Notes: a model not told the origin generated them from the sequence alone. A DNA stretch of 64,000 nt from Gentiana macrophylla (GCA_026214975.1 JAOBSW010000762.1:1-64000), one strand, 5' to 3'; numbered from the stretch's first letter, positions 1 through 12,190 are shown. Numbers and translations are program-made.

Positions 1-410
1 GTAGAAAGGTATTCCTTCGATGACCTCATCATCATTATCTTCTTCATCATCTTGCCATGTCTTAGCTAAAAAATTGATATCAACATCTGTCCCTTCCATC
101 AAAAGATAGCATGCATGGTAAAAATGGCCGTATTGCCATCCAAACGAGCCTCCGTAACAAAATTAATATTTTATCTATAGAAACCAAGGCAAAGTACTCC
201 ACCCTCCTTCTCATCAAACCGAGGCACCTACAACTTTTGTTCCACAACTACAATATCATTAACGTATTCTTCGTGTTCAATTCTTTAGTCATGCGTCAAA
301 ATTCAAGTAATTCCTCATCAATAGCAAAACCATCTTCATACCCGTCATTAGCCACGATCATAGGACAAGAACCAACTGAATGCATGTTGGGAAAAAATAT
401 TCGATTTTAA
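1..410 (-). other. Unrecognised coding-like tract at window edge
   Basis: On the minus strand several short open stretches read as an acidic protein, including a tail with runs of Asp and Glu (around 20-60) and a stretch near 300-400 ending in DEELLEF. The frame changes at least three times and there is no start, stop or splice signal I trust. It could be the 3' part of a gene lying mostly outside the window, or a decayed fragment. I do not recognise the family. Confidence 0.2.
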
Positions 411-826
411 GAAGCTGTTAATTAATTTTAACACCGATATCCACAGTAATCTGGTAACAAAGAGGCTAAGGCAACACCTGAACAGTAAAAATAAAATAAA
501 AAAGACAATATTAGTAAGAAAGATATTTGAGATTATGACCTCGTGATATACATGTTGAATGAAAAGCTATACTTTAATTGGACAATAAACCTTAACAATG
601 CAACTAGGTGATAATGTCAAGTCTGACTCAGAAAGCAGGTGGTCTTGTTGGGTCCCATTTTACATGTTCTAAAATGATCACTAAAACCATAATGCTTCCT
701 TTCGCATTCACCTTTACCCTGCTTATTAGTATTATACTGTTCTTCTATCTTCTTCTTTTAGCATAATAAAGCTGAGAGGTTTCTGTGAGTGTCGAGTGAG
801 AGTAAGTAATTGTTTCAAGAGAAAAA
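411..826 (+). promoter_or_regulatory. 5' flank and probable promoter/5'UTR of the GST gene
   Basis: AT-rich non-coding sequence directly upstream of the GST start codon. No clear TATA box is visible; AGTATTATAC near 728 is the nearest weak candidate. The last 80 bases are pyrimidine-rich and then purine-rich, as in a plant 5'UTR, but no transcription start can be fixed from sequence alone. Confidence 0.35.
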
Positions 827-2379
827 ATGACTCTGAAGTTGTATGTTGGTCGCATGTCCCAGCCATCCCGTGCCATTCTCCTCTTCTGCAAGTAACTGAC
901 TGTTTTTTTCTTTCTTTTTTGGTGCCCAATGTTTTTTTATTTTATTTATATATATAAAGCATAATTCAAGCTTGAACTGTTGGTTATGCAATTTTTACAT
1001 GTTTCTTGATTACCTTTTTGTGAAGGGCAAATGGGATTGAGTTTGAGGAGGTGCAGATTGAGCTTGCTAAAGGGCAGCACTTAACTCCTGAATTTGAAGG
1101 TCTTTATAGAAATGCTCTGTACTTTGCATTAATGTTTACAACTTACTCTTTATGCTTATCTTTCAATAAAGATTTGACTATCTCTCTCTCTGTTTTACCC
1201 TTAAAGCAACTAACCCAATGAAGCAAGTTCCTGCAATCGATCATGTGGCTTTAAGCTGTTCGAGAGTTTGAATTATATGTATATAAATCTTTTTAGCTAT
1301 ACCAGTAAATTGCATCTTGTGTTCTCTGCAGTTGTTGATGAATGCTCCAATTTATACCTTTACCGTGTGTTTTACAGTCATGCGATTCTTATATATCTGG
1401 CCAGTGCTTTTCCAGGAGTTGCAGATCATTGGTTAGTTCATGATTTGTTAATTATTTCAAGTTGCAATCTTCCTTTTTCTGCTTTAGATTGTCAACAAAT
1501 GGCCCTTCATGCCTTTTTAGAATATGCCATCTTCCAATTATGTAATGTTTTATGTTCTTGGTTATGTTGTGTTTGCCTGTTTGGAGGTATCCTGCTGACC
1601 TGCATGAAAGAGCAAGGAGTTCATTCTGTTTTAGACTGGCATCACTCCAATCTCGCCGTGGTTCAGGTGTTGTATCTTTTCTCTTGCATTATCAATCTTC
1701 ATAGACAACCTGTAACTAACTTGTATAGAACCATTGCTATTTGCTGCCAATAAGTTTGTTGCATCTTGATTTTGATGATTCTTTTCAGCATCACACTTGT
1801 ACTTAACTTATATAAGTACATTCTAATTGATCAATGCTTCTTTCTGCTCGCAGCTGAATTTGTCGTAACGATACACTTGCACCTCTTGTTGGGCGGCCTT
1901 GCAATCCACAAGCAGCGGCTGATGCTGAAAGTACTTTGTCATCTTCTCTTGCAAAGATCGAATCTTTCTGGCTCCAAGAAAGCGGGCCTTTTCTACTCGG
2001 GAATTCCCAGCCTTCCATTGCTGATCTTAGCTTGTTCAGTGAAATTATGCAGCTTAAGGTAAAAGTGAGAGAGTCCTTTGTGCCATACTCTCTTGAATGT
2101 AGAGTACTTATTATAGACAAAAACTGTATACTCTCCTGCAAATTAACCAAAAGATTTTTAGCTGAAATCTTGATTTTTTGAGTTTAGGTCGTGGAAGACA
2201 ATGTTTGTGAACGAATTCTTGGACCCCACAAGAAAGTTCAAAACTGGATTGATGAAACAAAGAATGCCCTTCAACCTCATTTTGATGAAGTACATTTCAC
2301 TCTTTTTAAAGTGAAAGAAATGATACAGAAGATACACTCAGATGCTGGGCGTATCGACACTAATCCTGCATTGCTCTAA
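827..2379 (+). CDS. GSTT: Theta-class glutathione S-transferase (GSTT), seven exons
   Basis: Exons inferred from frame and GT-AG sites: 827-891, 1026-1099, 1207-~1266, 1378-1431, 1587-1667, 1854-2058, 2188-2379. Exon 1 has the theta N-terminus with the Ser-containing glutathione site (RMSQPSRAI). Later exons give SHAILIYLASAFP, VADHW, the helical domain with QPSIADLSL, and a C-terminus with HFDE and LFKVKE. Theta GSTs conjugate glutathione or reduce organic hydroperoxides with it. Seven exons and about 240 residues suit plant GSTT genes. Odd points: exon 3 is out of frame near 1238, exon 5 has one extra base near 1616 and one missing near 1652, exon 6 lacks one base near 1864, and the exon 3 donor looks one base short. 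Conserved residues survive on both sides of each slip, so I favour sequence error over a pseudogene. The C-terminus (NPALL) lacks the SKL-like peroxisomal signal of Arabidopsis GSTTs. Confidence 0.85.
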
Positions 2380-2544
2380 AAAAAATTCAATCTTGCAAAC
2401 ATTAGCATTTTGATCTCTGTACAAGATGTTGTTGTTGTTTGCAATTTTTTTTTTAATGTAACCATTATATATATATACCTTCTTTTACAGGATGTATTTT
2501 GAAGTGACACTGTTTTCTTCCTAAAAAGATACATTGCAATTTTC

Positions 2545-2550
2545 AATAAA
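2545..2550 (+). terminator. Candidate poly(A) signal of the GST gene
   Basis: AATAAA lies 166 bases after the GST stop codon in the 471-bp interval between the convergent GST and HMA stop codons. A T-rich run and a TATATATATA stretch precede it. The rest of the interval (2380-2850) shows no coding signal and presumably holds both 3'UTRs. Confidence 0.4.
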
Positions 2551-2850
2551 AGAATGTAAATGATTAATATGGAGTATATGTGCATTGCATACACTGATGT
2601 GTTATCACCTTTTTCAGTGTTATTACATTTCACAATGAGATGACATATTTTACATGCTATATACAAGGTCTATTTTACAAGATAGCCAGAAAGATTAAAA
2701 AACTACAAGAGAAAACTTTTGCCTAGCTAGTGACTCCAAAAGCGTAGTCACAACACTAAAAACGCGTTCTTTCCTGTTTTAACATTAACAAAGCACGCCT
2801 TCTTTGTCTTGTGATTCCAAATGCAGAGTTACAATCCAAAAACTTTCTAT

Positions 2851-5800
2851 CTAGACAATTCTATCTACAGTTATTCCACTCATCTGAAGAGCATCGAGCT
2901 GCCTTGGCCTGCGGTAATTCTTCAATAAAAGAGAGCAACATCGACACTTACAGGCAGAAGAAGCCATAGCAGCACCGGCTATCCATGGAGGTAACCGGAA
3001 TCTGGTGAGGCGGGTAAAGTACCACCAGCAGCAATTGGGATTCGAGTATGTTATAAGCTAAAGCCCATATGTAGTTCATGCGTATCTGACGGAAGGTGCT
3101 TCTAGAAAGGTCTATGGCAGTAATAACATCCTCCAGATTGCTTTTCATCAGTACAATATCAGCTGCTTCAATAGCTATATCTGTACCTGCACCTATTGCC
3201 ATTCCAACATCAGCGACTACGAGTGCTGGCGAGTCGTTTATTCCATCTCCCACCATTGCCACAACTTTTCCTGAAGACTATGATTAACATATAGGAATAA
3301 ATCATAGTACCAGAAAAACTAACATCAGCTAAATCATAGGTTTTGAGATAAACTAGCAGCTTATACCTGTAATTCCTTCACTTTCTCTGCTTTATCCCCT
3401 GGTTTTGCTTCAGCTATAACGTGGCTAATCCCGACTTCATTGGCAACTGATTTTGCTGTTCCCCAATTGTCACCTGTAACTAATACAGTTTCTATCTGCA
3501 TTGAATGAAGAATTGATATGACCTCTTGGGCTCCAGGCTTTATCGGATCAGATATTGCTACGACTCCAGCCAGTTCATGGTTGATAGAAACAAGAATCGG
3601 TTTGAGCTAAGCCTTCTATCTCTTCAAGTATTTCATCAGCATCAACAGGAATGGTGATGTTGTTTTCCGTCATTAAGCTCCTGTTACCAATCAGAACTTT
3701 CTTGTTGTGTGCGATGGCTTTCACGCCCTTTCCTGTAACCCAGATTCAAAGTCTGTGGTTTCAGGCAGAACAATGTTATCTTCATGTTCACTGAATCTTT
3801 TAGCATAATCAACGATCGCCTTGGCTAAGGGGTGCTCGCTGTTCACCTAGTTAAATCACACATCTCTTGTTGTCAGGTTTACATATAATCTTATACTACA
3901 TTTAAAACTTATTTAATCGGGTATGCAAAATCCATATCAACGAAACATGTATGTTTGAAAGTATACTCACCTCAACTGCAGCAATTAGTTCATAAAATTC
4001 TTGAAGCACCATAACCTTGAGAAGTCTTGTTGTAACAACCAATGGCTTGCCAATTGTTAGGGTCCCTGTCTTGTCAAATACTATGCAGTTCGTCTGTCAG
4101 AGACGTGCAAAAAGTTAACATGTCAATTTGACAGCGGGCTTCTTATCAATAATCGGCAAAAATCAAGGAATGCAAATAAAGCCAAAGGTATGGAGTCTGA
4201 CCTTATGAGCCTTTTCAAGAGCATTACCACCTTTAATAAGGACACCTTGGGAAGCACCGACCCCAGTGCCAACCATAACAGCCGTTGGAGTAGCAAGGCC
4301 AAGGGCACAAGGACAGGCTATAACCATGACAGATATGCCAAACTGCAGGGCAAGTTCGGTACTGTCCATGGAGGAAGGAATCAAGATTCGGGTAGCCATT
4401 CAACTTTCCAGCCAAAAACCAGGTTAGCCAAGTTGCAACTGATAATACTATAACCTGCATTATTTACAACACTGCGTGCCTGTCAACAGCGTTGACTATA
4501 ATAACAAGCGCGCCTTTTTGTTTTACTTGAGCGTCTGCCATTTAGGTCTACTCTAAACAGTCTTACCATATAAGAGGTTGTTTCCATGACTTGAACCCAT
4601 TGTAAATCGTAAAGGCTAAAAATATGTAAGTACTTACAAAGTGCGAAGAACTTAGAAATGCGATCAGCAAGCTTCTGCACGGGCTTTAGCCATTTGTGCG
4701 GATTCAACCAATCGAACAATCTGGGAAAGAAGCGCTTTCTGATCCACCTTAGTTGCCCTGATATGTAAAACCCCATTTGTGTTCACTGTTCCTCCAATGA
4801 CAATATCACCCTTCCGTTTTGCCACAGGTGAGATTCTCCGGTTATCATGCTTTCATTGACATGACTCTGTCCCTTTGTAACAATACCATCACAAGCAACT
4901 TTTGCACGGGAATGATTTTGATAACATCATTCCTTTGTATCAATCTACTATTCATTTCTTCTTCCTTTACCACATTCCCTTCATTATCAAAAGTCACTAG
5001 AATAGCTGTTTCCGGAGCCAAGTTCATGAGCTTGGCTATGGCATCAGATGTCTTGCCCTTGGCCAAAACTTCAATGTACTTACCGAGTAAAATGAATGAG
5101 ATGAGCATCGAGCTGGTCTCGAAAAAATCACTAAGTCAAAACTTGGAGAAGTTGCAGCTCTCATCACCGAGTATACTGAATAAAAGTAGGCTGCATTTGT
5201 TCCAAGGGCAATCAAAACATCCATGTTTGCAGAACCATGGCGTAGTGCTTTATAGGAGCGGTATAAAACCGTCTACCTATAACGAACTGCACTGGTGTAC
5301 ATAGAACCCATCTCAAAATCTCACCAACAGTAGCCATGTTGTGAACTTTGGTGTCTAAAACATCTTTGTCTGCGGAACATACATGAAAACCATGGAAGTC
5401 AAGAAAATGGGAATGGTGAATACCAAGCTCCAAAGGAATGATTTTGGTATTCCTTGATTTCCACCCGCTTATAGGATCCTCTGCCATCTTCAGGATATAA
5501 CATCGCCTTTAACGTCCTGATCCTGTTGATTCGACTACATGCATGAAATTCCTCGGTCAATTCGTCTGCTTCGTAAGAAGCGGACAACTTTTGAAACTTC
5601 GGGATCAATTGTTACATCTTCAACTCCTGGTAGAGCTTGAAGGAACTAACAACAAGTCTCATGGAATTATCAGATCTAACTCCATCAAGTTTCAAATGTA
5701 TTTTGTTCCTGTCTTCCCCTGTACTTATAATTATGCCTTCGAATCCTGTGTCTTCTATGACTTGTAGAATCTGGTTGTGGCCCAAGATGTTTGGATTATA

Positions 5801-8800
5801 ATGGACTTCAGCCTCCTCTGTTGCTAAAGCAACGCTTGCTTTCTGCACACCGGGGATATGCAGTAACGACGACTCGATAGTTGATGAGCAAGAAGTGCAT
5901 GTCATTCCTTTTATTTGAATTCTACAAACTTGGGCAGATATTTCCATTCCCTCATCTCTTATTATTGTTGCCTCAAACCCAACATCTTCAATCGTCTCGC
6001 GGATTGTTTCCTCCTGAATAAAACTCCATAATGTCAACAAATAGCTACACAAAGTCCAAGAAGACAATAAAAAAGGGCATTGTTAAAGGCACAACACCAA
6101 ACCTACCATGGCACCACACCAGGACCTTGGAATCGACTTTCAGCCTGTCAAATGTGCACACTCGACCGATGAAAAGTCGAATCTAAGATCAAGAATCGAA
6201 TCTTGAGTCGATTGTCACTATAGTGCCACGACAATAGATTTGGTGTGGTGCCTTTAACAACGACCTATAAAGAAAAGTCTATTAGAACATTAGAAACTAC
6301 ATTTACCATTTCACAAGAATCTTACTTTGATTTCTAAATCTCAAACATGAGGAGCAGATGGTTGTTTGAACATGGTTTACTTACATATAACATAGGCATG
6401 GCGATGAAAGTTCAGTATTAATGTAAGTTGCACAGGTACAAATACACAGGTGCATAAGGCATATGCGGAAATTTTAAAAATATAGGCACCAAATCATAGG
6501 TAATAAAACTGTAAGAATCAAATAATAAATATCAAAAGCGTAAAATAAAACAATTTTATTGGTTTTCTTCATCTTTGGAGGTTGTTATCATTTTAGAAAG
6601 TTTTCATTCATTATGTGGGGTTTAAACCAAAATCTTCAACATGGTTCTGAATCCACCATCTAACTTTTAAAACTACACATTTCTACACAAAGTTCAAGAC
6701 TATGAAAAGGCCTGTTAGATTGTTGAAGACATTATTGATACGTCGTAGTTTTGGTTATAACCTATTTGTAATTGTGTATTCTGATCTTACCCATACCCGT
6801 TGTACTAGTATATAAAGCTGTACCATTGTAATACTTTTGATTATCAATATACAACACAAATTACCACATGGTATCGAGCAAGGGTGATCAAAAAAAAAAA
6901 AAAAAAAAAACCAAACCACCAGGGCCGTCCACCATCTTCTTGGCAAGACCTTCTTCACGGCAAATCCAGCGCCCGGCGATCAGCGCTGCGGCGGTCTGCT
7001 TCCTTACTCGACAACAAACAAACCCACGGCCCGAAACCTTAGCTTTCTCCACAAGCCATGTAAATGCGATGCGAATCGGCGCCACCAACACTCTTTGCCG
7101 CCACCGCTCTTTGCACCTACCCGTCCTTTACTCCGTCATCCGCGGTGCATCACCAAGTTAACTCGTCAAAATTATAATCTATAAGCGACACGCAGGTTTT
7201 ACCACTATCCAAAGGCCAAGGAGTACGGGTTCGTTGATGGATCGATCAAACCACGCTTCACCGACTACCACCTGCGGCGGCCAGGCCGTACCCAACCACG
7301 ACTCGCCACCCACCTTGCGGCTTGGACTAAGGCCCGACAATATGATTCTATCGGTTATCGGTGGTCTCTCTCCGATGAGGTTCTCCTACTGGTGTACACC
7401 GCCACCACGTCGGCGGCAATATGGCACCTGCTTACAAACCTCTTTTGCATCTCAAAGTCGAGCCAAGTTGGTCACTTGCGCTTTCGGCTCGCTTCAACCC
7501 GGAAAAGCAGAGCTCACGCCACGAATACTACTTTAAAGCGAAGAACATCGCGGCGAACTCCATCTTGCCGCCCACCTCTTCCGCCGGATGACTTTGTCGC
7601 TATCTCACTTGCCCGGCCTTGATCCGAATATGAATCGCCGTTACCCACATCTCGACCAGCGAGACCATCACGTGATGAGCGTATGCGCTTCTCGCTAGCG
7701 GAGGCTCGGCTAAACCACCACAAACCCTTAGCCGTGGGTGCTCTCCTCCGGCCAATCTTTGTGCATGTTCTCTACGATCGCAACAACTCCCGATCCGCCC
7801 GCGGCAAGGCAACCTTTCGAACCAAGGCAATTCACACAATTACCATGGGCGTGGCAATGTGAGGCGTGGTATGCAGCGGCAATGGGCGTAACAGCGGTGC
7901 TCGCCGACAAAATTACAGTAGCGACTCTTTATTACATGTCAAATTTGTGCTAAAGCAGGCCTGGCTGCCCGTGCATGCTAATACAGTGCGGCGGTCTTAC
8001 GATCCTGTAGCCGCATCACAACCCCGTAACCCTCGTGCCCCCAAGCTATGCGGTAACCCCGACTTCAACCCACAACACCGAATGGCTTCCACGACCTTTG
8101 GGGCCTCGCATAAATCACCTCACCAGCGATTTCCACAACTTAAATGTCACCTCTGAGCCTATGGTGAGTCTTGATCAAATTCACGTTGGCGATGGTTCGG
8201 GTTTGCCAGTATCTCACTTTGGTTCTCTACTTTTCACACGTATCACTTATCCAATGTCCTTGTTTCCCTGTCCTCACCAAAAATCTCTTATATGTTCAGC
8301 GTTTTTGTTGGATAATTCTGTTTTCTTTGAGTTTCACGACTCTTTTTCTTGTCAAGGATTATTCGGGAACCACCTTTGCTTAAAGCTTTATGCGTGGCGG
8401 TCTCTACCACCCCACGCAGTCCACCTCTCTCGGCTATTCAAGCTCATCACACGAGTCTCGGTCCTTTCGCCAAGTGGCACTTCCGTCTCGAGTCCTTTGC
8501 TCTGTCATGTTCTCAGCAGGCTTTACGTAGTTTAGCTATTTACATTCCAAATAAACCACGGATGCGGTTTGTGCTCCGTTGTCAACTTGCTAAAGTCATC
8601 GTTTTCCGTTATATACTTCGATTTTACTTTTAGTCAACCTTTGGATTTGATATATTATGATGTTTGGGGACTCTTGAATTTTCAATATATGGCAATCGTT
8701 ACCATGTTAGTTTCTCGATGACTATACTAAATACGTGGTTTTACCCGATTAAGCATAAATCGATGTTGAATCCACTTTTCCGAAGTTCTTGCACTAATCG

Positions 8801-11800
8801 AGCGTCAACTTTAATACCAAGCTTAAATCTATTCAAGCGATTGGGGTGGCGAATATCGCCACTTTGAGCGATGCCTTAACTCGCCAGGAATTAACCATCG
8901 CGCGCTACGCCGCTTCACACCGCGACCAAGTTGGTGCTATTGAGCGCCCGGCACCACCAAATTACCGAGGTTGGGCTTTCGCCACATCGCTCACTCTAAT
9001 CTTCATTTACCACATAATCAACCGTCACCCCTACTCGTGTGTTAAACCATAAATCGCCACTTATATAATCAACGCCACTTGTATAATCAACCGTCTCACT
9101 ACTCGTGTGTTAAACCATAAATCGCCTTCCGAACTTGTCTATCACCGTCCTTGACCTTTCTTTCAGCCGTGTCTTTGGTTGTGCTGTTTTCCATACCGCC
9201 CGACCACAATCGCCACAAAACCGACTTCCGCTCGAAGGCTTGTATTTTCCTTAGCTCTGATCCCTCTCACCGTAGCTACAAGTGTCTTGATCTTTCCTGC
9301 AGTCGTATATGCATTTGCTCGCCACGTGATTTTTGATAAAGCAGTCTTTCCTACTCGGCCCCAAAACTCACACCTCATCCACTTCCCATGCCGTTCCTTT
9401 CTTGTTATCCTGCCACCTCCTTTACTTGCCCCTCGTACCACCAAAACCCCGCCCCACTTTGCCCGAATATCCCCGACCGTCCATCACTAACTACCCCTTC
9501 ACCCACACAACTCTCTCGAGCCGAGGCCCTCCACTGCCGATACCCTCTCCGTCACCTCAAATGCCCGACCCCTCTTCCTCGCCACCACCACGCCATCTCT
9601 CTCGCCACCTCACCTATGACCACTACTTTTCGCCTGAAACACCTTAAAGCCCAAACACAATCCGACTTTATTCAGCTACCCATTTACCAAAGGCCTTAGT
9701 TACCACATCTACCATTTACGAGCCGACTGTTACCTTGTGTGATTAAACACAAAGTGTGGCGTGATGTCATGCGAGGATGAGATTAATGCTCTGCCGCCGT
9801 ACTAACACGTGGGAACTTGTCCCTATAGCCCAAATATGAATGTAGTGGGAATAAATGGGTATTTAGCACCAAACTCCATGCGGGCGGCCACATTGAGCGT
9901 CATAAGGCTCAAATACGGTTGCCAAGGGCTTTCATCAAGCTCCGGGCATTGACTACTACGAGACGCTTTAGCCGGTTTTCAAGCTGTTACTATTCGCATT
10001 TTGTTATCTCTTGTTGTTTCACAGGGATGGTCACTTCGTCAAGTTGATATTCAAAATGCCTTTCTTCATGGCACCCTAACTGAAACGGTTTACATGGCCC
10101 AACCATCGGGGTTTGCTCATCCTGATCACCCTGATTATATGCGTAAGCGAAGCGCGGTTTGTATGGCATTAAGCGAGGCACCCGGGCTTGGTTCTTTCGC
10201 TTTACTGATGTTCTCACGCAATTTGGCTTTGTTGGTTCCAAGGCTGATACATCTTTGTATGTCTATACTCGTGGCTCCATCCGTCTTTATATACTTATTT
10301 ATGTGGATGATGTTATTATTGCGGCAGCGGCTCGACTCACGTTGAGCAGGTTATTCGGTTTCTTGGCACGCGTTTCCGGTTAAGGATCTTGGGTCTCTCT
10401 CTACTAGCTTGGTATTGAAGCTCTTCACACCCAGGATAGTGCATTCTCGCTCAGCGTAAGTATATTTTCAACTTATTGCGAAAGCAAATATGGATAAATC
10501 AAGCCGTGCTCGCTCCTATGGCTACCTCGGCTCGACTACATCGCTGACCACAGGCCTCTCTTTTGAGATCCGGCTTTGTATCGCTTGCGGTTGTTGGCGG
10601 GCTCCGATACCTTAGTTTTACTCGCCCGACATTACGCTGCGGTTCACAAAGCTAGCAAATTTATGCACACACCCTCTGAGGCCGGCTGATTTAGCGGTCA
10701 AGCGACTTCTCCGTTACTTAAAGGCTCACGATCTACGAGGTCTCTTTTTCTCCCGTCGTTCGACCTTGCATTTACGTGCTACTCGGATTCAATTGGGCGC
10801 CCGACCACGATAATCGGCGTTATCGGTGCATATTGTATTTTCTCGGTGATCACCTATATAGTGGCGCTCAAGCGACAACTTCACCGTTTCAAAAGCGACA
10901 CGAGGCCGAGTACAAGACTCTCTCAATCTGCCGCCCGAGCTTGATGGATTGAAGTCTTCTACCGCCCGACATGCCGCGTCTCTACGCTACTCAACTCTTT
11001 GGTGTGATAATATTGATGCTACTACCTTGCTCACAACCATGTCTTTCACGCTCGCACAAAACATATAGAGATTGATTTTCACCATGTTAGAGAGCTTATT
11101 GCATAAAGAATTGTTGCCTTCCTTACATCAAAGATCAACTCGCGGATCTTCTCATCAAACCATTGGGCAATCCTCGCTTTGCCACTCACGAAGACCAATC
11201 TCGTGTCTACCTATCTGCGGGATTGCGGGCGTGTTGAAGGCATTATTGATCGGCGTAGTTTTGGTTATAACCTATTTGTAATTGTGTATTCTGATCTTAC
11301 TTAATACCGTTGTACTAGTATAGAAAGCTGTACCATTGTAATACTTTTGATTATCAATATACAACACAAATTACCACATAGATCATTAAGAAAATTACGT
11401 TTACAATTTCAGAAGAATGTTACTATGATTTCTAAATCTCAAACCTGAGAAGGAATGAAAGTCCATTTTCAGTTCTAAAATTGATTTTCCACAGGTTAAA
11501 AATAGTTTGTTGCCACTAATTGCACCTAAATTAACCATAGCATGATTAGACTAAAAGAACTATACAAAGGTTAATTTTAGGGCTGCACAGGTACTAGATT
11601 CTAGGCCCAGTTTTGTTTTGTTTTGTTTTTGTTTTGAAGTAAATGAAGAGTAATTTTAAAAACTCAGCAATCCCCAACAACTGAAGAAGACGACAAAAAT
11701 CAATTTAAAAAAATCACATGAATCAACATCCAGAAAATTGCACTGTCATCGACTTTTGACAGAAGTAAACCAAAGAAAAAAAACTTTAAAATTCACTTAC

Positions 11801-12120
11801 GTTAACGAAGGTAGGGAAAACAGGACTTGAGCTCGATTATTGATGACGTCAACAACAGCTTCATTGATGCCAGGAAGCCTTTTAATGGCTTTTCAACAGA
11901 GGCAGAACATGCAGAGCAAGTCATCCCATTCACCATAAACAAAGCTTTCATTTGGGTTTCGGATGTGGTTCCACTTCCAGATTCGGATCCCCAAAATTCT
12001 TCTTCTTTTCTTCATCCCTATTCGGGTAATTGGGCATAGACAGGTAGTGTGGCCTCAGTGACAAGTCCTACTAACAATCTTGTTCCCTATGCATGCAATA
12101 GAAAGGAATTTGTTGGCCAT
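2851..12120 (-). CDS. HMA5: HMA5-like P1B-type copper-transporting ATPase, six exons
   Basis: Exons in reading order: 12120-11801, 6013-4638, 4454-4202, 4093-3971, 3846-3367, 3270-2851. Exon 1 has an N-terminus [14 protein letters not shown] and a first metal-binding CXXC (GMTCSAC). Exon 2 has a second one (GMTCTSC), several membrane segments and the TGES loop at 4842-4831. Exon 3 carries the CPC copper motif in membrane helix 6 ([13 protein letters not shown]). Exon 4 has the phosphorylated Asp (DKTGT, 4075-4061), exon 5 the nucleotide-domain SEHPLAKAI, exon 6 GDGINDSPA. The set is diagnostic of Cu+ export ATPases; HMA5 moves copper out of the root cytosol. Intron 1 is about 5.8 kb because of a Copia insertion. 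Frame slips occur in exon 1 (near 12070), exon 2 (at least four), exon 3, exon 5 (near 3730 and 3605) and exon 6 (near 3010), with no catalytic residue lost, so consensus error is more likely than gene death. Confidence 0.88.
6080..6260. mobile_element. MITE-like foldback element in HMA5 intron 1
   Basis: The left end reads GTTAAAGGCACAACACC and the right end is its reverse complement with one mismatch; pairing extends over about 22 bases. The interior is also self-complementary (AAGTCGA/TCGACTT and AATCGA/TCGATT pairs), so the whole 181 bp can fold back. A second copy of the terminal motif (GGCACCACACC) lies at about 6109. If the target duplication is TTAA, the ends start AGGCAC, which would suggest piggyBac-like or Harbinger-like ancestry; I cannot decide. 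There is no coding capacity. Confidence 0.6.
6721..6868 (+). repeat. 5' LTR of the Ale Copia element
   Basis: 148 bp, TG...CA. It contains a TATATAAAG promoter box at about 6809-6817. Compared with the right LTR it has about nine differences, including the TATA box itself. Confidence 0.92.
6869..6880 (+). other. Primer binding site (tRNA-iMet) of the Ale element
   Basis: TGGTATCGAGCA directly follows the left LTR. The standard Copia site is TGGTATCAGAGC; the copy here lacks one CAG-type step, like other CAG sites in this window. Confidence 0.8.
6890..6910 (+). repeat. Poly(A) tract in the Ale leader
   Basis: An uninterrupted run of 21 A residues, nine bases after the primer site and upstream of gag. 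Homopolymer length is unreliable in error-prone consensus. Confidence 0.9.
6930..11220 (+). pseudogene. Ale Copia gag-pol remnants, frames broken
   Basis: Recognisable pieces in Copia order. The region after the primer site to about 8000 should be gag but is badly scrambled. Protease: a GASH active-site remnant near 8100, then [18 protein letters not shown] near 8175-8225. Integrase: a WHFRL pre-integrase motif near 8476, then the core with YYDVWG and GNRYHVSF (8655-8720) and [11 protein letters not shown]: from about 9785 (WELVP) through [15 protein letters not shown] (10025-10070) and an LIYVDDVII active site near 10300. RNase H: the C-terminal [12 protein letters not shown] motif near 11060-11080. 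Every domain is split among frames by small indels, many at CG-rich spots where CAG or CTG would be expected. Confidence 0.8.
11232..11378 (+). repeat. 3' LTR of the Ale Copia element
   Basis: 147 bp, TGTTGAAGG to TTACCACA, followed by the TAGAT target duplication at 11379-11383. Its TATA box reads TATAGAAAG instead of TATATAAAG. Confidence 0.92.
11611..11636. repeat. (TTTTG)n microsatellite in HMA5 intron 1
   Basis: Five imperfect TTTTG units, one expanded by a T. No further function is visible. Confidence 0.85.
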
Positions 12121-12181
12121 TATTATTATTGAAAAAATAGCCCAGTTCAAATCTGCTCTCTGCTGCAACACAGTTCAAAGA

Positions 12182-12190
12182 CTTATATAG
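12182..12190 (-). promoter_or_regulatory. TATA box of the HMA5-like gene
   Basis: On the minus strand CTATATAAG lies about 62 bases upstream of the HMA5 start codon (12120-12118), a normal plant core-promoter spacing that would put transcription start near 12150. The intervening leader is pyrimidine/purine mixed and ends AATAATAATA just before ATG. Confidence 0.6.

Larger units (their letters stand above)
6721..11378 (+). mobile_element. Complete Ty1/Copia element, Ale/Retrofit type, in HMA5 intron 1
   Basis: Both ends are LTRs of about 147 bp beginning TGTTGAAG and ending TTACCACA. The five bases before (6716-6720) and after (11379-11383) are both TAGAT, a perfect target duplication. A tRNA-iMet primer site follows the left LTR. 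Inside, in Copia order, are gag, protease, integrase, RT and RNase H remnants. A length of 4.66 kb with very short LTRs fits Ale. It lies antisense to the host gene. Confidence 0.92.

Noticed and set aside
827..2379. GST locus as a pseudogene
   Set aside because: Only single-base slips, with all conserved residues and splice sites but one intact; error is simpler in this consensus.
9151..9699. Overlapping Pro/Ser/Thr-rich frames of about 100 codons
   Set aside because: They lie between integrase and RT of the Ale element in a CG-scrambled stretch; the low-complexity sequence arises from the damaged polyprotein.
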